Assembly: GCA_030682135.1 (NCBI GenBank)
Contig: JAUXQT010000043.1
Coordinates: 1-64,000 of the forward strand
From: Nitrospirota bacterium
GTDB lineage: Bacteria; Nitrospirota; Nitrospiria; Nitrospirales; Nitrospiraceae
Direction of reading: 5' to 3'
Length of the DNA stretch: 64,000 bases
Shown: one piece after another, positions 22,623 through 31,707 of the stretch
Layout: each line of letters begins with the position of its first letter
Numbering within the stretch: position 1 is the stretch's first letter
The notes under the pieces: generated by a model
Databases searched by the model: none
What the model was told of the DNA's origin: nothing
The model's input: the letters and a program-made list of their open reading frames with translations, nothing else
Position numbers and translations under genes: made by a program

Positions 22623-24610
22623 GAGACCTCTGGTCCCACCGGGTTCGGCAGGTCTGACACGAGCGATTCTTCACGCCGCCCGGCTAAGCGATAGCGGCGA
22701 TCGGTCATCGCGAGGACCCCGCCCAACGCCATAATCAAACAACCGCCCCAAATCCAGTCGATGAAGGGCTTGTGGTACAACCGCACGCTCCAGGCTCCCC
22801 CGGGGAGCGGCTCCCCGAGCGACACATAGAGGTCGCGCAACAGTCCCGTATCAATCGCAGCTTCAGTCATCGCCTGATTCTGAACCGGATAATGCCGCTT
22901 TTCAGGAAACATGTCGGTGACGTCATGGCCCCCCTGGCTCACGTGAAACATCCCGCGCGCCGCCGTATAGTTCGGCCCCTTGATATTTTGCACGCCATCG
23001 AACCGGAAGGTGTAGCCTCCTATGGTGGAGGTCTCGCCGACATTCATGCGCAGATCTTGTTCGACCTCGAACCCTTTGACCATGGTGACACCCACGATAA
23101 ATACCGCGATGCCGCAATGGGCGACCACCATCCCCCAATAGGCCCGCGGGAGTGTGGCCAGAGCACTCATGACGCTGGTGCCGACGAGGCGGCTCACTCG
23201 CTCCCACACATTCACCGCTGCCGTCGTCACAATCCAGGACGCCAACAACAGCCCTAGACTGAGGAGCGGCGTCCACTTGCCCAACACGAAGGGGAGCAGC
23301 AGCGCAGTGACGACGCTCGCGCCGAAGGCCCAACGCAGGCGTAGTGCCAAGTCCGGCAGGCTCGCTTTCTTCCACTGCGCCAATGGGCCGATTCCCATGA
23401 GAAAAATGGCCGGGGTCATGAGAGGGACAAACACCGTATCGAAATAGGGCGGGCCGACTGAAATCTTCCCGAGCCCCATCGCGTCGAGAAACAACGGATA
23501 GAGCGTGCCCAGAAAGACCGATCCCAAGGCCGCAACCAGCAACACATTGTTCCCCAGCAGCATCGCTTCGCGCGAGACCATGTCGAAGCCGCCCCCCAGC
23601 CCTACGCGCGGGGCACGCCAGGCATAGAGGACCAGCGACCCGCCAATGACGATCGCGAGAAAGACCAGAATAAACAAGCCGCGTTTTGGATCAGTCGCGA
23701 AGGCATGGACCGAGGTCAAGACACCGGATCGAACCAAAAAGGTCCCGACCAAACTCAATGAGAAGGCGAGAATCGCGAGCAGCACCGTCCAGACTTTGAA
23801 ACCGCCCCGTTTATCCGTCACGGCCAGCGAGTGCATCAGCGCGGTCCCTGCCAGCCAAGGCATGAAGGAGGCGTTTTCCACCGGGTCCCAGAACCACCAA
23901 CCGCCCCAGCCGAGTTCGTAATAGGCCCAGCCACTGCCTAACGCGATCCCCACGGTGAGAAAACACCAGGCAGCGGTTGTCCAGGGGCGGGACCAGCGGG
24001 CCCAAGCTGCGTCCAGATTGCCTCCCAACAGGGCGGCAATCGCAAAGGCGAACGCCACAGAAAATCCCACGTACCCCATATAGAGCATCGGCGGATGCAT
24101 AACCATGCCGGGGTCTTTCAGCAAGGGATTGAGATCGCGGCCATCGGCTGCGGCCGGGATCAACCGTTCGAATGGATTCGACACAGTCAACATGAACAAG
24201 AGAAATCCCAGGCTGACCAATCCCATGACGCCGAGAATGCGGGCCCGCATCGCCTCCGGCAGATGTTCTGAAAAGAACGTCACGGCGAGCATCCAGACCG
24301 TGAGAATGAACGTCCAGAGGAGCAACGACCCCTCATGCGCGCCCCAGATGGCCGCGAGGCGATAATGCAGGGGGAGATGGGAATTCGACGTGGACGCGAC
24401 GTACAGGACCGAGAAGTCTTTGACGGCGAACGCGTATCCCAGGCAGCAGAAGGCCAACAGGACCAGGATGAATTGCCCGCGCGCCGCCGGCTTCGCAACG
24501 GACATCAAGGCCGCGTTCCCGACTGCGGCCCCATAAATGGGGAGACTCCCCTGCACGACCGCAACGCAGAGCGCTAGAATCAACGCAAAATGACCGATTT
24601 CTGGAATCAT
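22619..24610 (-). CDS. ccmF: Cytochrome c haem lyase subunit CcmF
   Basis: The 663-residue integral membrane protein has the WWD signature G-W-G-G-W-W-F-W-D-P-V-E-N (about residues 235-247) and the flanking histidines typical of CcmF, with about fourteen helices and a soluble C-terminal loop. It accepts haem from CcmE and, with CcmH/CcmI, ligates it to apocytochrome CxxCH motifs in the periplasm. The length is normal for the family. It sits twelve bases after ccmE and overlaps ccmG. Confidence 0.97.
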   Translation of the reverse strand: MIPEIGHFALILALCVAVVQGSLPIYGAAVGNAALMSVAKPAARGQFILVLLAFCCLGYAFAVKDFSVLYVASTSNSHLPLHYRLAAIWGAHEGSLLLWTFILTVWMLAVTFFSEHLPEAMRARILGVMGLVSLGFLLFMLTVSNPFERLIPAAADGRDLNPLLKDPGMVMHPPMLYMGYVGFSVAFAFAIAALLGGNLDAAWARWSRPWTTAAWCFLTVGIALGSGWAYYELGWGGWWFWDPVENASFMPWLAGTALMHSLAVTDKRGGFKVWTVLLAILAFSLSLVGTFLVRSGVLTSVHAFATDPKRGLFILVFLAIVIGGSLVLYAWRAPRVGLGGGFDMVSREAMLLGNNVLLVAALGSVFLGTLYPLFLDAMGLGKISVGPPYFDTVFVPLMTPAIFLMGIGPLAQWKKASLPDLALRLRWAFGASVVTALLLPFVLGKWTPLLSLGLLLASWIVTTAAVNVWERVSRLVGTSVMSALATLPRAYWGMVVAHCGIAVFIVGVTMVKGFEVEQDLRMNVGETSTIGGYTFRFDGVQNIKGPNYTAARGMFHVSQGGHDVTDMFPEKRHYPVQNQAMTEAAIDTGLLRDLYVSLGEPLPGGAWSVRLYHKPFIDWIWGGCLIMALGGVLAMTDRRYRLAGRREESLVSDLPNPVGPEVS

Positions 24611-24622
24611 ACGGGTGGTGTC

Positions 24623-25105
24623 CTACTGCGGTTGTACGACCAACGTGCTGCTGCTCTGTGCGCCTTTCGCCTTGGCTTTGGCCAGCGCCTCAGCGACTTC
24701 CGGTGGCATATAGTTCTCATCGTGCTTGGCCAGCACCTCGCTGGCAATGAATGTCCCATCGGCCCCGAGTTGCCCCTGCGCCACGGCGCCCTTCCCCTCC
24801 TTGAAGAGGTCGGGAAGAATCCCTTTGAACATCACGGGAACGCGCTTCGCCATATCGGTCACGATGAAATGAACGGTGAGGCCGTCGCCCTCACGCGTGA
24901 GACTTCCTTGTTCGACCATCCCACCGATGCGGAAGCTGCGACCTTGGGGCACTTCTCCATTAGCCACTTGCGTCGGTGTAAAAAAGAACACGAGGTTACT
25001 TTGGAACGCATTCAGCACTAATACCGCCGCCACAGCCAACGCCACGAGACCGAGCCCTATGAGCACAAAACGTTTCTGTCTGGGTTTCATCGTCGTTCCA
25101 TTCAC
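24623..25105 (-). CDS. ccmE: Haem chaperone CcmE
   Basis: This 160-residue periplasmic chaperone is anchored by one N-terminal helix. The haem-attachment histidine lies in [10 protein letters not shown] (His about residue 125), followed by the flexible C-terminal tail. The beta-barrel signature [10 protein letters not shown] precedes it. Two starts are possible: GTG 25105, which overlaps the ccmD stop as GTGA, or ATG 25090, which gives the more usual MKPRQKRF opening. I kept the first because of the coupling. Confidence 0.94.
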   Translation of the reverse strand: MNGTTMKPRQKRFVLIGLGLVALAVAAVLVLNAFQSNLVFFFTPTQVANGEVPQGRSFRIGGMVEQGSLTREGDGLTVHFIVTDMAKRVPVMFKGILPDLFKEGKGAVAQGQLGADGTFIASEVLAKHDENYMPPEVAEALAKAKAKGAQSSSTLVVQPQ

Positions 25106-25272
25106 TGGTCCTGAAATGATTGACGGGCGCCCTCACGCGCCGCCGCATGCCGCCGTCGCAAGCTGAACACTTCCCACAGCATACCGAACGCCGTGACGCC
25201 AAACGACGTCCACACGTAGAGGCCGTACCCGCCCATGGCCACAAACTCTGACACACTGCCCCACTGCATCAT
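25102..25272 (-). CDS. ccmD: Haem exporter protein CcmD
   Basis: The small protein of about 56 residues has a single membrane helix and the CcmD pattern [12 protein letters not shown] followed by a basic tail. It releases holo-CcmE from the CcmABC complex. The tandem ATGs at 25272/25269 follow GGAGGTG and overlap the ccmC stop. A longer open frame exists but would run back into ccmC. Confidence 0.9.
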   Translation of the reverse strand: MMQWGSVSEFVAMGGYGLYVWTSFGVTAFGMLWEVFSLRRRHAAAREGARQSFQDQ

Positions 25273-26033
25273 CGCACCTCCAGCGCGTCTTGCTGCGACG
25301 GGTTGGCTTCCCATGAGGCTTGCCGCTCACGTTCGAGGATCACACAACGCATCCGTGCCAGCGTGACGGCGAGACTGTACATCCAGAAGCCCAGCGTCAT
25401 CACCAACATCGCCGTGAGCATCGTCGCCGCCATTTTTGGCGCAGCCGTCATGCTCACCGAGGCACCCTGGTGGAGCGTATTCCACCAACGCACGGAGAAA
25501 TAAATAATGGGAACATTCACGACTCCGACCAGCGCGAAGACGGCGCTGGCACGATCGGCGCGGCGGGAGTCATCGATGGAGGTACGGAGCAGCATCACCC
25601 CGCCGTACAGAAACAAGAGAATCAATTCGGATGTCAGCCTGGCATCCCAGACCCACCAGGCGCCCCAGGTCGGCTTGCCCCACATGGCGCCGGTTACCAG
25701 CGCAAGAAAGGTAAAGAGCGCCCCGGTCGGAGCAATCGCTTGGGCCATCATGAAGGAGGGGCGCGCATTGAGGCCCAATCCAAGCCCGGCCCAGATGGCC
25801 ATGACCACATAGAGGAACATCGACATCCAGGCAGCCGGGACATGGACGAAAATAATGCGATAGGACTGTCCTTGCTGGAAATCGGTCGGCGCGACAAAGA
25901 ATCCAAGATAGAGGCCCACCCCGATCAACAGCATCGCTGCGGCAGCACACCAGGGCATCAGTCGCCCGGCCAGGGGATAGAACGCCTGAGGCGACGAATA
26001 TCTGAACCAATTGATACGAGCAAAACCCATCAT
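25269..26033 (-). CDS. ccmC: Haem transporter CcmC
   Basis: The 254-residue membrane protein has six helices and the haem-binding tryptophan motif W-G-A-W-W-V-W-D (about residues 123-130), with conserved histidines on either side (H-V-P-A-A-W-M and T-L-H-Q-G). It presents haem to CcmE on the periplasmic face. It follows ccmB with an eight-base gap and overlaps ccmD. The ATG pair at 26033/26030 leaves a one-residue ambiguity. Confidence 0.95.
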   Translation of the reverse strand: MMGFARINWFRYSSPQAFYPLAGRLMPWCAAAAMLLIGVGLYLGFFVAPTDFQQGQSYRIIFVHVPAAWMSMFLYVVMAIWAGLGLGLNARPSFMMAQAIAPTGALFTFLALVTGAMWGKPTWGAWWVWDARLTSELILLFLYGGVMLLRTSIDDSRRADRASAVFALVGVVNVPIIYFSVRWWNTLHQGASVSMTAAPKMAATMLTAMLVMTLGFWMYSLAVTLARMRCVILERERQASWEANPSQQDALEVR

Positions 26034-26041
26034 AATCGTGG

Positions 26042-26725
26042 TTACTCCAGCGCGATCCGTAACGATGTGGCCGTGGCCCAGGGCGCCAATGCGAAGGCCA
26101 GTAACAGACCCGCCCCCAAGAGCGAGAGATGCGCGCCGGCGCCGATACCCGATGCGCTGCTCGACACGGCGCCGGCGCCGAAAATCAGGACCGGAATAAA
26201 CAATGGCAACACGAGAAGCGCAATCAGCACACTACTGCCACGCACCCCCAGGGTCAACGCGGCACCGATCGCCCCAATGAAACTCAACGTCGGCGTGCCC
26301 AGCAGGAGCGAGAGAGTCAGGACGCCCAACGCCTCCCCGGTCAGACCGAATTGCAGGCCAAGAAGCGGCGAAAGCAGCACCACCGGCAACCCGGAAATCA
26401 GCCAATGCGCCATCACCTTCCCGATGACCAACAGGGACAATGGTTGCGGAATCAGCAGCATCTGCTCCAATACTCCGTCGGCATAGTCAGCCGTAAACAG
26501 GCGACCCAGCGACAGCAAGCACGAGAGCAGCGCCGCGACCCACAACACTCCCGGTGCGATCGTCCGTAACACCGCCGGCTCCGGTCCGACGCCCAAAGGG
26601 AAGAGGCTCCCGACCAGGATGAAAAACAGCACCGTCGTCAGGACATCCGAACGGCGTCTCAGCGCCAGCAGGAGATCCCGTCGAATGATGTCACGCAGGG
26701 CTGCAAACATGCCAAACTGATTCAT
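26042..26725 (-). CDS. ccmB: Haem exporter ABC permease CcmB
   Basis: The 227-residue protein has six membrane helices and CcmB features such as R-R-D-L-L-L-A-L-R-R-R at the start, Q-M-L-L-I-P-Q-P-L and G-T-P-T-L-S-F-I-G-A-I-G-A-A-L-T. It pairs with the CcmA ATPase to release haem-loaded CcmE. The ATG at 26725 overlaps the ccmA stop (ATGA); the open frame extends further upstream inside ccmA but that part does not match the family. Confidence 0.94.
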   Translation of the reverse strand: MNQFGMFAALRDIIRRDLLLALRRRSDVLTTVLFFILVGSLFPLGVGPEPAVLRTIAPGVLWVAALLSCLLSLGRLFTADYADGVLEQMLLIPQPLSLLVIGKVMAHWLISGLPVVLLSPLLGLQFGLTGEALGVLTLSLLLGTPTLSFIGAIGAALTLGVRGSSVLIALLVLPLFIPVLIFGAGAVSSSASGIGAGAHLSLLGAGLLLAFALAPWATATSLRIALE

Positions 26726-27342
26726 CCAGCGAGCCTCAGCTGATCGAGGCGATCGGCGCCGGCATCGATCTCTTGGTGAGTCGCCGCGATGACGATCCCG
26801 CCGTGACTGAGATGCGCCCTCAGCTGTTGCATCAGCAGGCCAGTCGATGCCGCATCCAGCGCCGCAAACGGTTCGTCCAAAATCCAGAGTAGCCGCTGTG
26901 AGACCCACAAGCGCGCCAGTGAGACCCGACGCTTCTGTCCCTGTGACAGCACCCTCGTCGGCAACCGGTGAATGGCCCGCGAAAGGCCAACCTCCTCCAA
27001 CGCCTCACAGGTTTTTTCTTCTGAGACCGCTTCACCGGCCAAGCGAGCCGAGATCGTGACATTTTCGACCGGAGTCAGGTCCTCTTTCAAACTGTTGAGA
27101 TGCCCGATGTAGATCAGGCTGGCCAGGTATCGCTCCCTGCAGGCACGGACGTCTTCCCCATCCCACAGAATACGTCCCTGCTCCGCCGGCAGCAGGCCAC
27201 ACAGCATGCGCAAGAGGCTGGTTTTTCCGCTCCCGTTTGCGCCCGTCACCGCGAGGAGCCGGCCCCGCTCTACCGTGAAGCTCAGCGCGGTAATGAGCCG
27301 GCGTTCCCCGCGAACACAACTTACGTTGTCTGCTTTCAACAT
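26722..27342 (-). CDS. ccmA: Haem exporter ABC ATPase CcmA
   Basis: The 206-residue ATPase has Walker A G-A-N-G-S-G-K-T (about residues 35-42), signature L-S-Q-G-Q-K-R-R, Walker B L-W-I-L-D-E-P-F and the H-loop T-H-Q-E. The L-S-Q-G-Q-K-R-R form is typical of CcmA. The ATG at 27342 lies two bases beyond the stop codon of the upstream outer-membrane protein gene (TAG-C-ATG), so translation may be coupled, tying cytochrome maturation to the cluster with the multiheme cytochrome. Confidence 0.95.
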   Translation of the reverse strand: MLKADNVSCVRGERRLITALSFTVERGRLLAVTGANGSGKTSLLRMLCGLLPAEQGRILWDGEDVRACRERYLASLIYIGHLNSLKEDLTPVENVTISARLAGEAVSEEKTCEALEEVGLSRAIHRLPTRVLSQGQKRRVSLARLWVSQRLLWILDEPFAALDAASTGLLMQQLRAHLSHGGIVIAATHQEIDAGADRLDQLRLAG

Positions 27343-27343
27343 G

Positions 27344-29680
27344 CTAGGAAAAGTCCCACCGGAGACCAAAGAAAAAGAACTGTCTCGACGTCGAATCCTT
27401 TTGTGTCGAGCTATCCGTCAGCGTTTTCTCCACCCCGCCTGAAGCCTCGAAGGTCCAACTATCGAGGAAACGATAGTCGATACGAACTGTCGGTGTCACG
27501 CGATATAACTCTACGCCAAAACTATCTTTCTGGTGATAGAGGAGCACGAACGTGTCGAACTGCAATTGTTGCCCGAGACGAGCCAGCGAATTGAGCGTGA
27601 GTGACTCCCCTCGATACGCTGGACTCGTAATATAACTGGCATTCGCCACAAAGGTCGTACTTTCAAACGGAACGTTCGCCCCGATCACTTGGGCCGTATA
27701 GGTCAAGATACTGCCAGTCCCGGGCTGCGCTTGCAAGGAGCAAGCAGCATCGGTCGTGGCGTTCGGATTGAGAAAGAGGGTGCTGGTGCCTGGCAGGATC
27801 ACCAAACAATTCGTGGCGCTCGTACCGGAAATACGATTGAGGCGGACATCCCCTCCGAGCTGCCAATCTTTGCTCACGGAATGAAGCACGCCGGCAAGGA
27901 ACAGATCGCTGGTCGCCGTCACGGCTCTCGCCTGGTCCCGTAAGAGACTTTCGTTCGATGTGTTGATGGTCTGAAGCGTGGCATTCGGGGTCCCGAAGAG
28001 CGAATTCGTGGTTTGCAGATACGGCGTTCTACGATGATCGGCCATCAGGGTATAGGTGGTTCCCTCCGTCACCCAGGTCCCGTTAAGCATCGCCACGTTG
28101 AGGACGTTGTATGACACGTCGTAGTCGATCAGGCCGAAGGCATTTTTCCCGTTCGCCGCATACCGGAGTTCTGTCCCCACTGCCCGGCGGTCCACCACAC
28201 CATTGACCATCTGATTGATATAGTAGGCATTGCCGCTCCAGGCCTGCCAGACCGGACCGATGTCGACGTTCGCTCCATAAAAATATCGCTTCAAATCTGC
28301 CCGAAAGTTCCGGGGATCGTCGGGCACGTAGTTGGAACTCAAGCTGAATTGCCGAGGCTGGCCCGCGAGGAGGTTCACATTCAAGAATTGAGGGACGGCC
28401 GTGTAACGAACCCAGGCGCCATCGAATCGAAAGTCCAGCACGCCACCGCTGTTCCCCGGTTGACGGCCAACCCGGACGAGATACGAATCCTGACTCGAGT
28501 GCTCATAGTAGAGAGCCCTGAGGCGGCTAACATTTCTCCGTATATCGGAGGTAGCCAAGAGATCGTACGACTGCGTACCACGCACCACAAGCTTGTTGTC
28601 GTATTCATCTTTACGGTACCGCCCTGTGACATCGAAGGCTGACTGCAGCAGCGATTGGTCCTGATTGTTGATATTCGTCGTACTATTCGCCACTTTGTCT
28701 GTAATTTTCGTCTGAGAGTACCCGCCATAGTAATATTCGTACACACTCCCGTAGACTCGCATTTCATCGATCTTCCTCGGCGCTTTTCCTCCAGCTTTGC
28801 TTCGTGCCATCTGGGCATTGGCTTCGGCCAAAACGGCCAGCCGCTGCTGCACCCTCGCGGCTCCCTCAGCATCTGGATAGATTCTCAGATAATGCTCGTA
28901 TTCGGCCTTCGCTTTCGCAGTTTCTCCATTCCGCTCTCGCGCCACCCCGACCATCTCCTGAGCCTCCTGGGACTGCTTGTTCGGGGGAAGATTGAGCATG
29001 GCGTTAAAAACTTGTACGGCCCTCTCGTTGTCTCCCGACGCCAGCGCGGCGCGCCCCAGTTTGATGAGATCATCCGCATACGACTCAGTCGTCATGCCTG
29101 GACGGAATGGAGGGATATCGGCCAGTTCCTTCTTGCCCGTGATCGCGGGAGGTATCGCCGACGGAGGCGCCTGGACCTCTGCTAGAGGCGGGAGAGGAGC
29201 CACAGCCTTGTCCAGCTTGACCGAAATCACTATGCGGCTGCTGCTTCTGATGTCCCGCTGGCTCACCCGAAATCGCACTGGCTTGGCGAATCGGATTGAA
29301 AGGCCGTTTGTCGCTTGGTCGGGAAACGTGACGGTAAATTTCGGGATCACGTCGCTGGGGGGCGACGCAGCCAGTTCACGTGCGAATCGGCGAGAGCGAT
29401 CCTGGTCTGGAAAGTCGAGAAACACCCGAATGAGATCGCCCTTCTCGGAGGGAGTATGACGGAGATACAGCGCTCGGGTATTGAACACAATGTGAATCTC
29501 CGCTGCAGTCGGGGTCTCGACGATCTCGATGCGGTCAAGCACTTGCGCGACAACCGGAGCCGCTGACCACAAACTCGCAAAGGCGAGTAGTCCTCCAAAC
29601 AAGACCACTCGCACTGCACGACGCAACCTGCTTGTATAGCTCCCCTTCAAGATTCGCTCCCGTCGGTATGGAGAATTCAA
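27344..29680 (-). CDS. Large outer-membrane protein: AMIN-like domain, TPR, beta-barrel
   Basis: The 778-residue protein has a signal peptide ending about A-P-V-V-A-Q (residue 46), a beta-rich domain of about 110 residues resembling AMIN domains (I-V-E-T-P-T-A-A-E-I-H-I-V-F-N-T, F-R-V-S-Q-R-D-I), a TPR-like stretch (about 205-290) and about 470 residues of alternating polar/aromatic strands ending F-F-F-G-L-R-W-D-F-S, as in outer-membrane barrels. It lies between a 17-heme cytochrome and ccmA. I propose that the barrel partners that cytochrome, as MtrB does MtrA, but there is no clear MtrB similarity or C-x-x-C. The start codon (TTG 29680) is uncertain. Confidence 0.7.
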   Translation of the reverse strand: MNSPYRRERILKGSYTSRLRRAVRVVLFGGLLAFASLWSAAPVVAQVLDRIEIVETPTAAEIHIVFNTRALYLRHTPSEKGDLIRVFLDFPDQDRSRRFARELAASPPSDVIPKFTVTFPDQATNGLSIRFAKPVRFRVSQRDIRSSSRIVISVKLDKAVAPLPPLAEVQAPPSAIPPAITGKKELADIPPFRPGMTTESYADDLIKLGRAALASGDNERAVQVFNAMLNLPPNKQSQEAQEMVGVARERNGETAKAKAEYEHYLRIYPDAEGAARVQQRLAVLAEANAQMARSKAGGKAPRKIDEMRVYGSVYEYYYGGYSQTKITDKVANSTTNINNQDQSLLQSAFDVTGRYRKDEYDNKLVVRGTQSYDLLATSDIRRNVSRLRALYYEHSSQDSYLVRVGRQPGNSGGVLDFRFDGAWVRYTAVPQFLNVNLLAGQPRQFSLSSNYVPDDPRNFRADLKRYFYGANVDIGPVWQAWSGNAYYINQMVNGVVDRRAVGTELRYAANGKNAFGLIDYDVSYNVLNVAMLNGTWVTEGTTYTLMADHRRTPYLQTTNSLFGTPNATLQTINTSNESLLRDQARAVTATSDLFLAGVLHSVSKDWQLGGDVRLNRISGTSATNCLVILPGTSTLFLNPNATTDAACSLQAQPGTGSILTYTAQVIGANVPFESTTFVANASYITSPAYRGESLTLNSLARLGQQLQFDTFVLLYHQKDSFGVELYRVTPTVRIDYRFLDSWTFEASGGVEKTLTDSSTQKDSTSRQFFFFGLRWDFS

Positions 29681-29684
29681 CGAT

Positions 29685-29716
29685 GAAGCGCCCCGCCCTT
29701 ACGGGCGAGGCGCTTC
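29685..29716 (-). repeat. Intercistronic hairpin between cytochrome and barrel genes
   Basis: GAAGCGCCCCGCCC (29685-29698) and GGGCGAGGCGCTTC (29703-29716) form a 14-position stem with one mismatch and a four-base loop. It lies just after the cytochrome stop. With no T-run it may cause partial termination or stabilise the cytochrome message. Confidence 0.6.
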
Positions 29717-29726
29717 TGCTGATGAG

Positions 29727-31262
29727 TTAGAAACTGCCGGTGGGTCTATGTTGACCGGTGCGGCTCGTCCGAATCGTCGTGAATGTGGAGTTGGTGTAGA
29801 CGTGGCAGCTGCCGGAACAGTCCTTCAACTCCAAGACATTGTAATAGATCACCGGGGAATCCACTTTCTTGTGCGGCCCCTGTTTGAAGTCACCCGCATG
29901 GCAGCCGGCGCAGTCTGGCTTGTACGCCGCGAACCTCCAGGCAATGACCTCGTTGTTGTTCGTATGGCAGGCGTTACAGGTCACGCTCGCCCTGTGTGCC
30001 TTATAGAAAGCCGTTCGATGCGTATAGGCAGTGACCGGCGTCCAGGCTACCCCGGCACGGTGACACGAATCGCATGATTGCGTGGTGATGAAGTGGCCCG
30101 CCGATTTGCCTGTCGCGGTCGTTCCATTGTGGCACGTCGCGCAACTGCCCGGCGTCACCCCCGTATGGCTGAACGTCGCCGGAACCCAGGCCGTCGTGCG
30201 GTGACAGGTATCGCAGGCAGCGGTCGTCGGCACATGCGTCGTGGTTTTGCCGCGGGCTTGCGTCCCGTTATGGCACGTCGCGCAGCTCCCCGGCGTCACC
30301 CCTGTATGGCTGAACGTCGCCGGAACCCAGGCCGTCGTCCGGTGACAGGTATCGCAGCTGGCGGTCGTCGGAAGGTGATTCGTCGATTTGCCCCTGGCAG
30401 TGTTCCCATTGTGACAAGTCGCACAAGTGCCAGGTGTGACTCCCGTATGGCTAAACGTCGCGGGCCTCCACGCCACCGTGCGGTGGCAACTGTCACAGGA
30501 GGCTATCGTGGGAACGTGCGTGGCCTGTTTGCCGGCTGCCTTCGTACCGTTATGGCAAGACACGCAGGTACCAGGCACTACGCCTGAGTGGTTGAAGCCT
30601 GTGCTCACAAGCACCCAATTGGCCGTACCCATCCGGTGGCAGCTATCGCACGAGGAGGGCGTCGACATATGCCCGGACGGCTTCCCGCGAGCCTGAATCC
30701 CGTTATGGCAGGTAACGCATGTACCTGATCCGACTCCCTGATGCTTGAACCCCGCGCCTGTCCAGCCCACGGTTCGGTGACAGCTATCGCAAGTCATGGC
30801 GGTCGGAATATGCGTCGCAGGCTTGCCTGCTGCGGTACTTTGGTTATGGCACCTTGCACAAGTTCCCGGAGCGACGCCGTTGTGCGTGAAGAATGCAGGC
30901 TTCCAATTCGTCGTCCGGTGGCAACTATTGCAGTTGACCGAGGTCGGCAGGTGACTCGCTGGCTTAAAGGTGGCTGTGACTCGACCGCCGGGTGAATGGC
31001 ATTGCATACATTGTGTCGGTGTGCCTCGGAAAATGCCCTGCAAATGGCACCGCTCGCACACGACCTGTGCATGGCCGCCGCTAAGCTGGAAGCCGGTACT
31101 GCTGTGATCGAATTCGATGTCGGAACGACTGGCACGATTTTGGGCCGCTGCCTCGCTCGCCCACATGAAGCCCAGGCACAACACGAGCGAGACAAGGAGC
31201 ACTCCGATCAGCCGCACCGCACAAAGCCGGCTATTCAGGCTGTTCATATTGGTAACATCCAT
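29727..31262 (-). CDS. Multiheme cytochrome c with 17 CXXCH motifs
   Basis: The exported protein of about 511 residues has 17 CXXCH haem sites plus one CX3CH (C-S-G-S-C-H) near the C-terminus. The centre is built of 47-residue units, each with two haem sites of the form CDTCH...CATCH, and at DNA level the units repeat every 141 bases (for example 30163, 30304 and 30445). Packing one haem per about 28 residues suggests a linear electron wire. It starts a same-strand run with an outer-membrane barrel and ccmABCDEFGHI. The ATG at 31262 follows AGGGGA; starts at 31268 and 31280 are possible. The electron partner is unknown. Confidence 0.92.
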   Translation of the reverse strand: MDVTNMNSLNSRLCAVRLIGVLLVSLVLCLGFMWASEAAAQNRASRSDIEFDHSSTGFQLSGGHAQVVCERCHLQGIFRGTPTQCMQCHSPGGRVTATFKPASHLPTSVNCNSCHRTTNWKPAFFTHNGVAPGTCARCHNQSTAAGKPATHIPTAMTCDSCHRTVGWTGAGFKHQGVGSGTCVTCHNGIQARGKPSGHMSTPSSCDSCHRMGTANWVLVSTGFNHSGVVPGTCVSCHNGTKAAGKQATHVPTIASCDSCHRTVAWRPATFSHTGVTPGTCATCHNGNTARGKSTNHLPTTASCDTCHRTTAWVPATFSHTGVTPGSCATCHNGTQARGKTTTHVPTTAACDTCHRTTAWVPATFSHTGVTPGSCATCHNGTTATGKSAGHFITTQSCDSCHRAGVAWTPVTAYTHRTAFYKAHRASVTCNACHTNNNEVIAWRFAAYKPDCAGCHAGDFKQGPHKKVDSPVIYYNVLELKDCSGSCHVYTNSTFTTIRTSRTGQHRPTGSF

Positions 31263-31335
31263 GTTCATTCCCCTACACATCCGCGCACATCAGCCCAGGC
31301 CCAAGCACCTCGGCTCTTCTTGCCCGACAGTATTA

Positions 31336-31353
31336 TTGGGAATATAATCCCAA
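31336..31353. promoter_or_regulatory. Palindrome TTGGGA-N6-TCCCAA, site 1
   Basis: First of three matching palindromes in the divergent promoter region. It lies about 75 bases upstream of the 17-heme cytochrome start, a reasonable position for an activator or repressor of the minus-strand operon. Confidence 0.6.
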
Positions 31354-31383
31354 CTACAGACTTGCACCATATTTACCTCAAGA

Positions 31384-31399
31384 TGGGAAATCAATCCCA
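31384..31399. promoter_or_regulatory. Palindrome TGGGA-N6-TCCCA, site 2
   Basis: Second copy of the palindrome (spacer AATCAA), 47 bases (between equivalent positions) from site 1, about four to five helical turns. Confidence 0.6.
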
Positions 31400-31558
31400 A
31401 ATTCGCTGACCAGTGCTACGCAATAGGTATACCGTTCCGGCTCAATCCTCTAACGCCATGATTTGCCACAGAAGACCAGGCAGAACAAACCCACTCATCG
31501 CGTACGAATAAGACTGTTTGGAACGGAGCTGAAGGGAAATGCAGACACTGAATACAAA

Positions 31559-31574
31559 TGGGAATATGATCCCA
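31559..31574. promoter_or_regulatory. Palindrome TGGGA-N6-TCCCA, site 3
   Basis: Third copy (spacer ATATGA), about 135 bases upstream of the b-type cytochrome gene. It extends to ATGGGA...TCCCAAAT, like site 2. The three sites suggest one dimeric regulator controls both divergent cytochrome operons. The rest of the 31263-31707 gap holds a short GCCCGC/GCGGGC hairpin near 31605 and no gene. Confidence 0.6.
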
Positions 31575-31707
31575 AATGACAACTCCATGCAAAAGCTAGC
31601 AGCCCGCCGCCACCCCTGCGGGCGTGGGAATTGCGTTCACATATAGGGTTCGAGAAAGAAGCCGTGCGCGATTTTCGGCGGATTTCCCGTAGGAGGAGTA
31701 CGATGAC

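Noticed and set aside
30078..30587. Arg-rich plus-strand open frame with internal repeats
   Set aside because: The repeats are the antisense image of the tandem two-heme units of the multiheme cytochrome.
31600..31660. GGGTTCGAG and a GC hairpin suggestive of a tRNA T-arm
   Set aside because: No acceptor stem, anticodon arm or CCA-compatible end can be formed around it.
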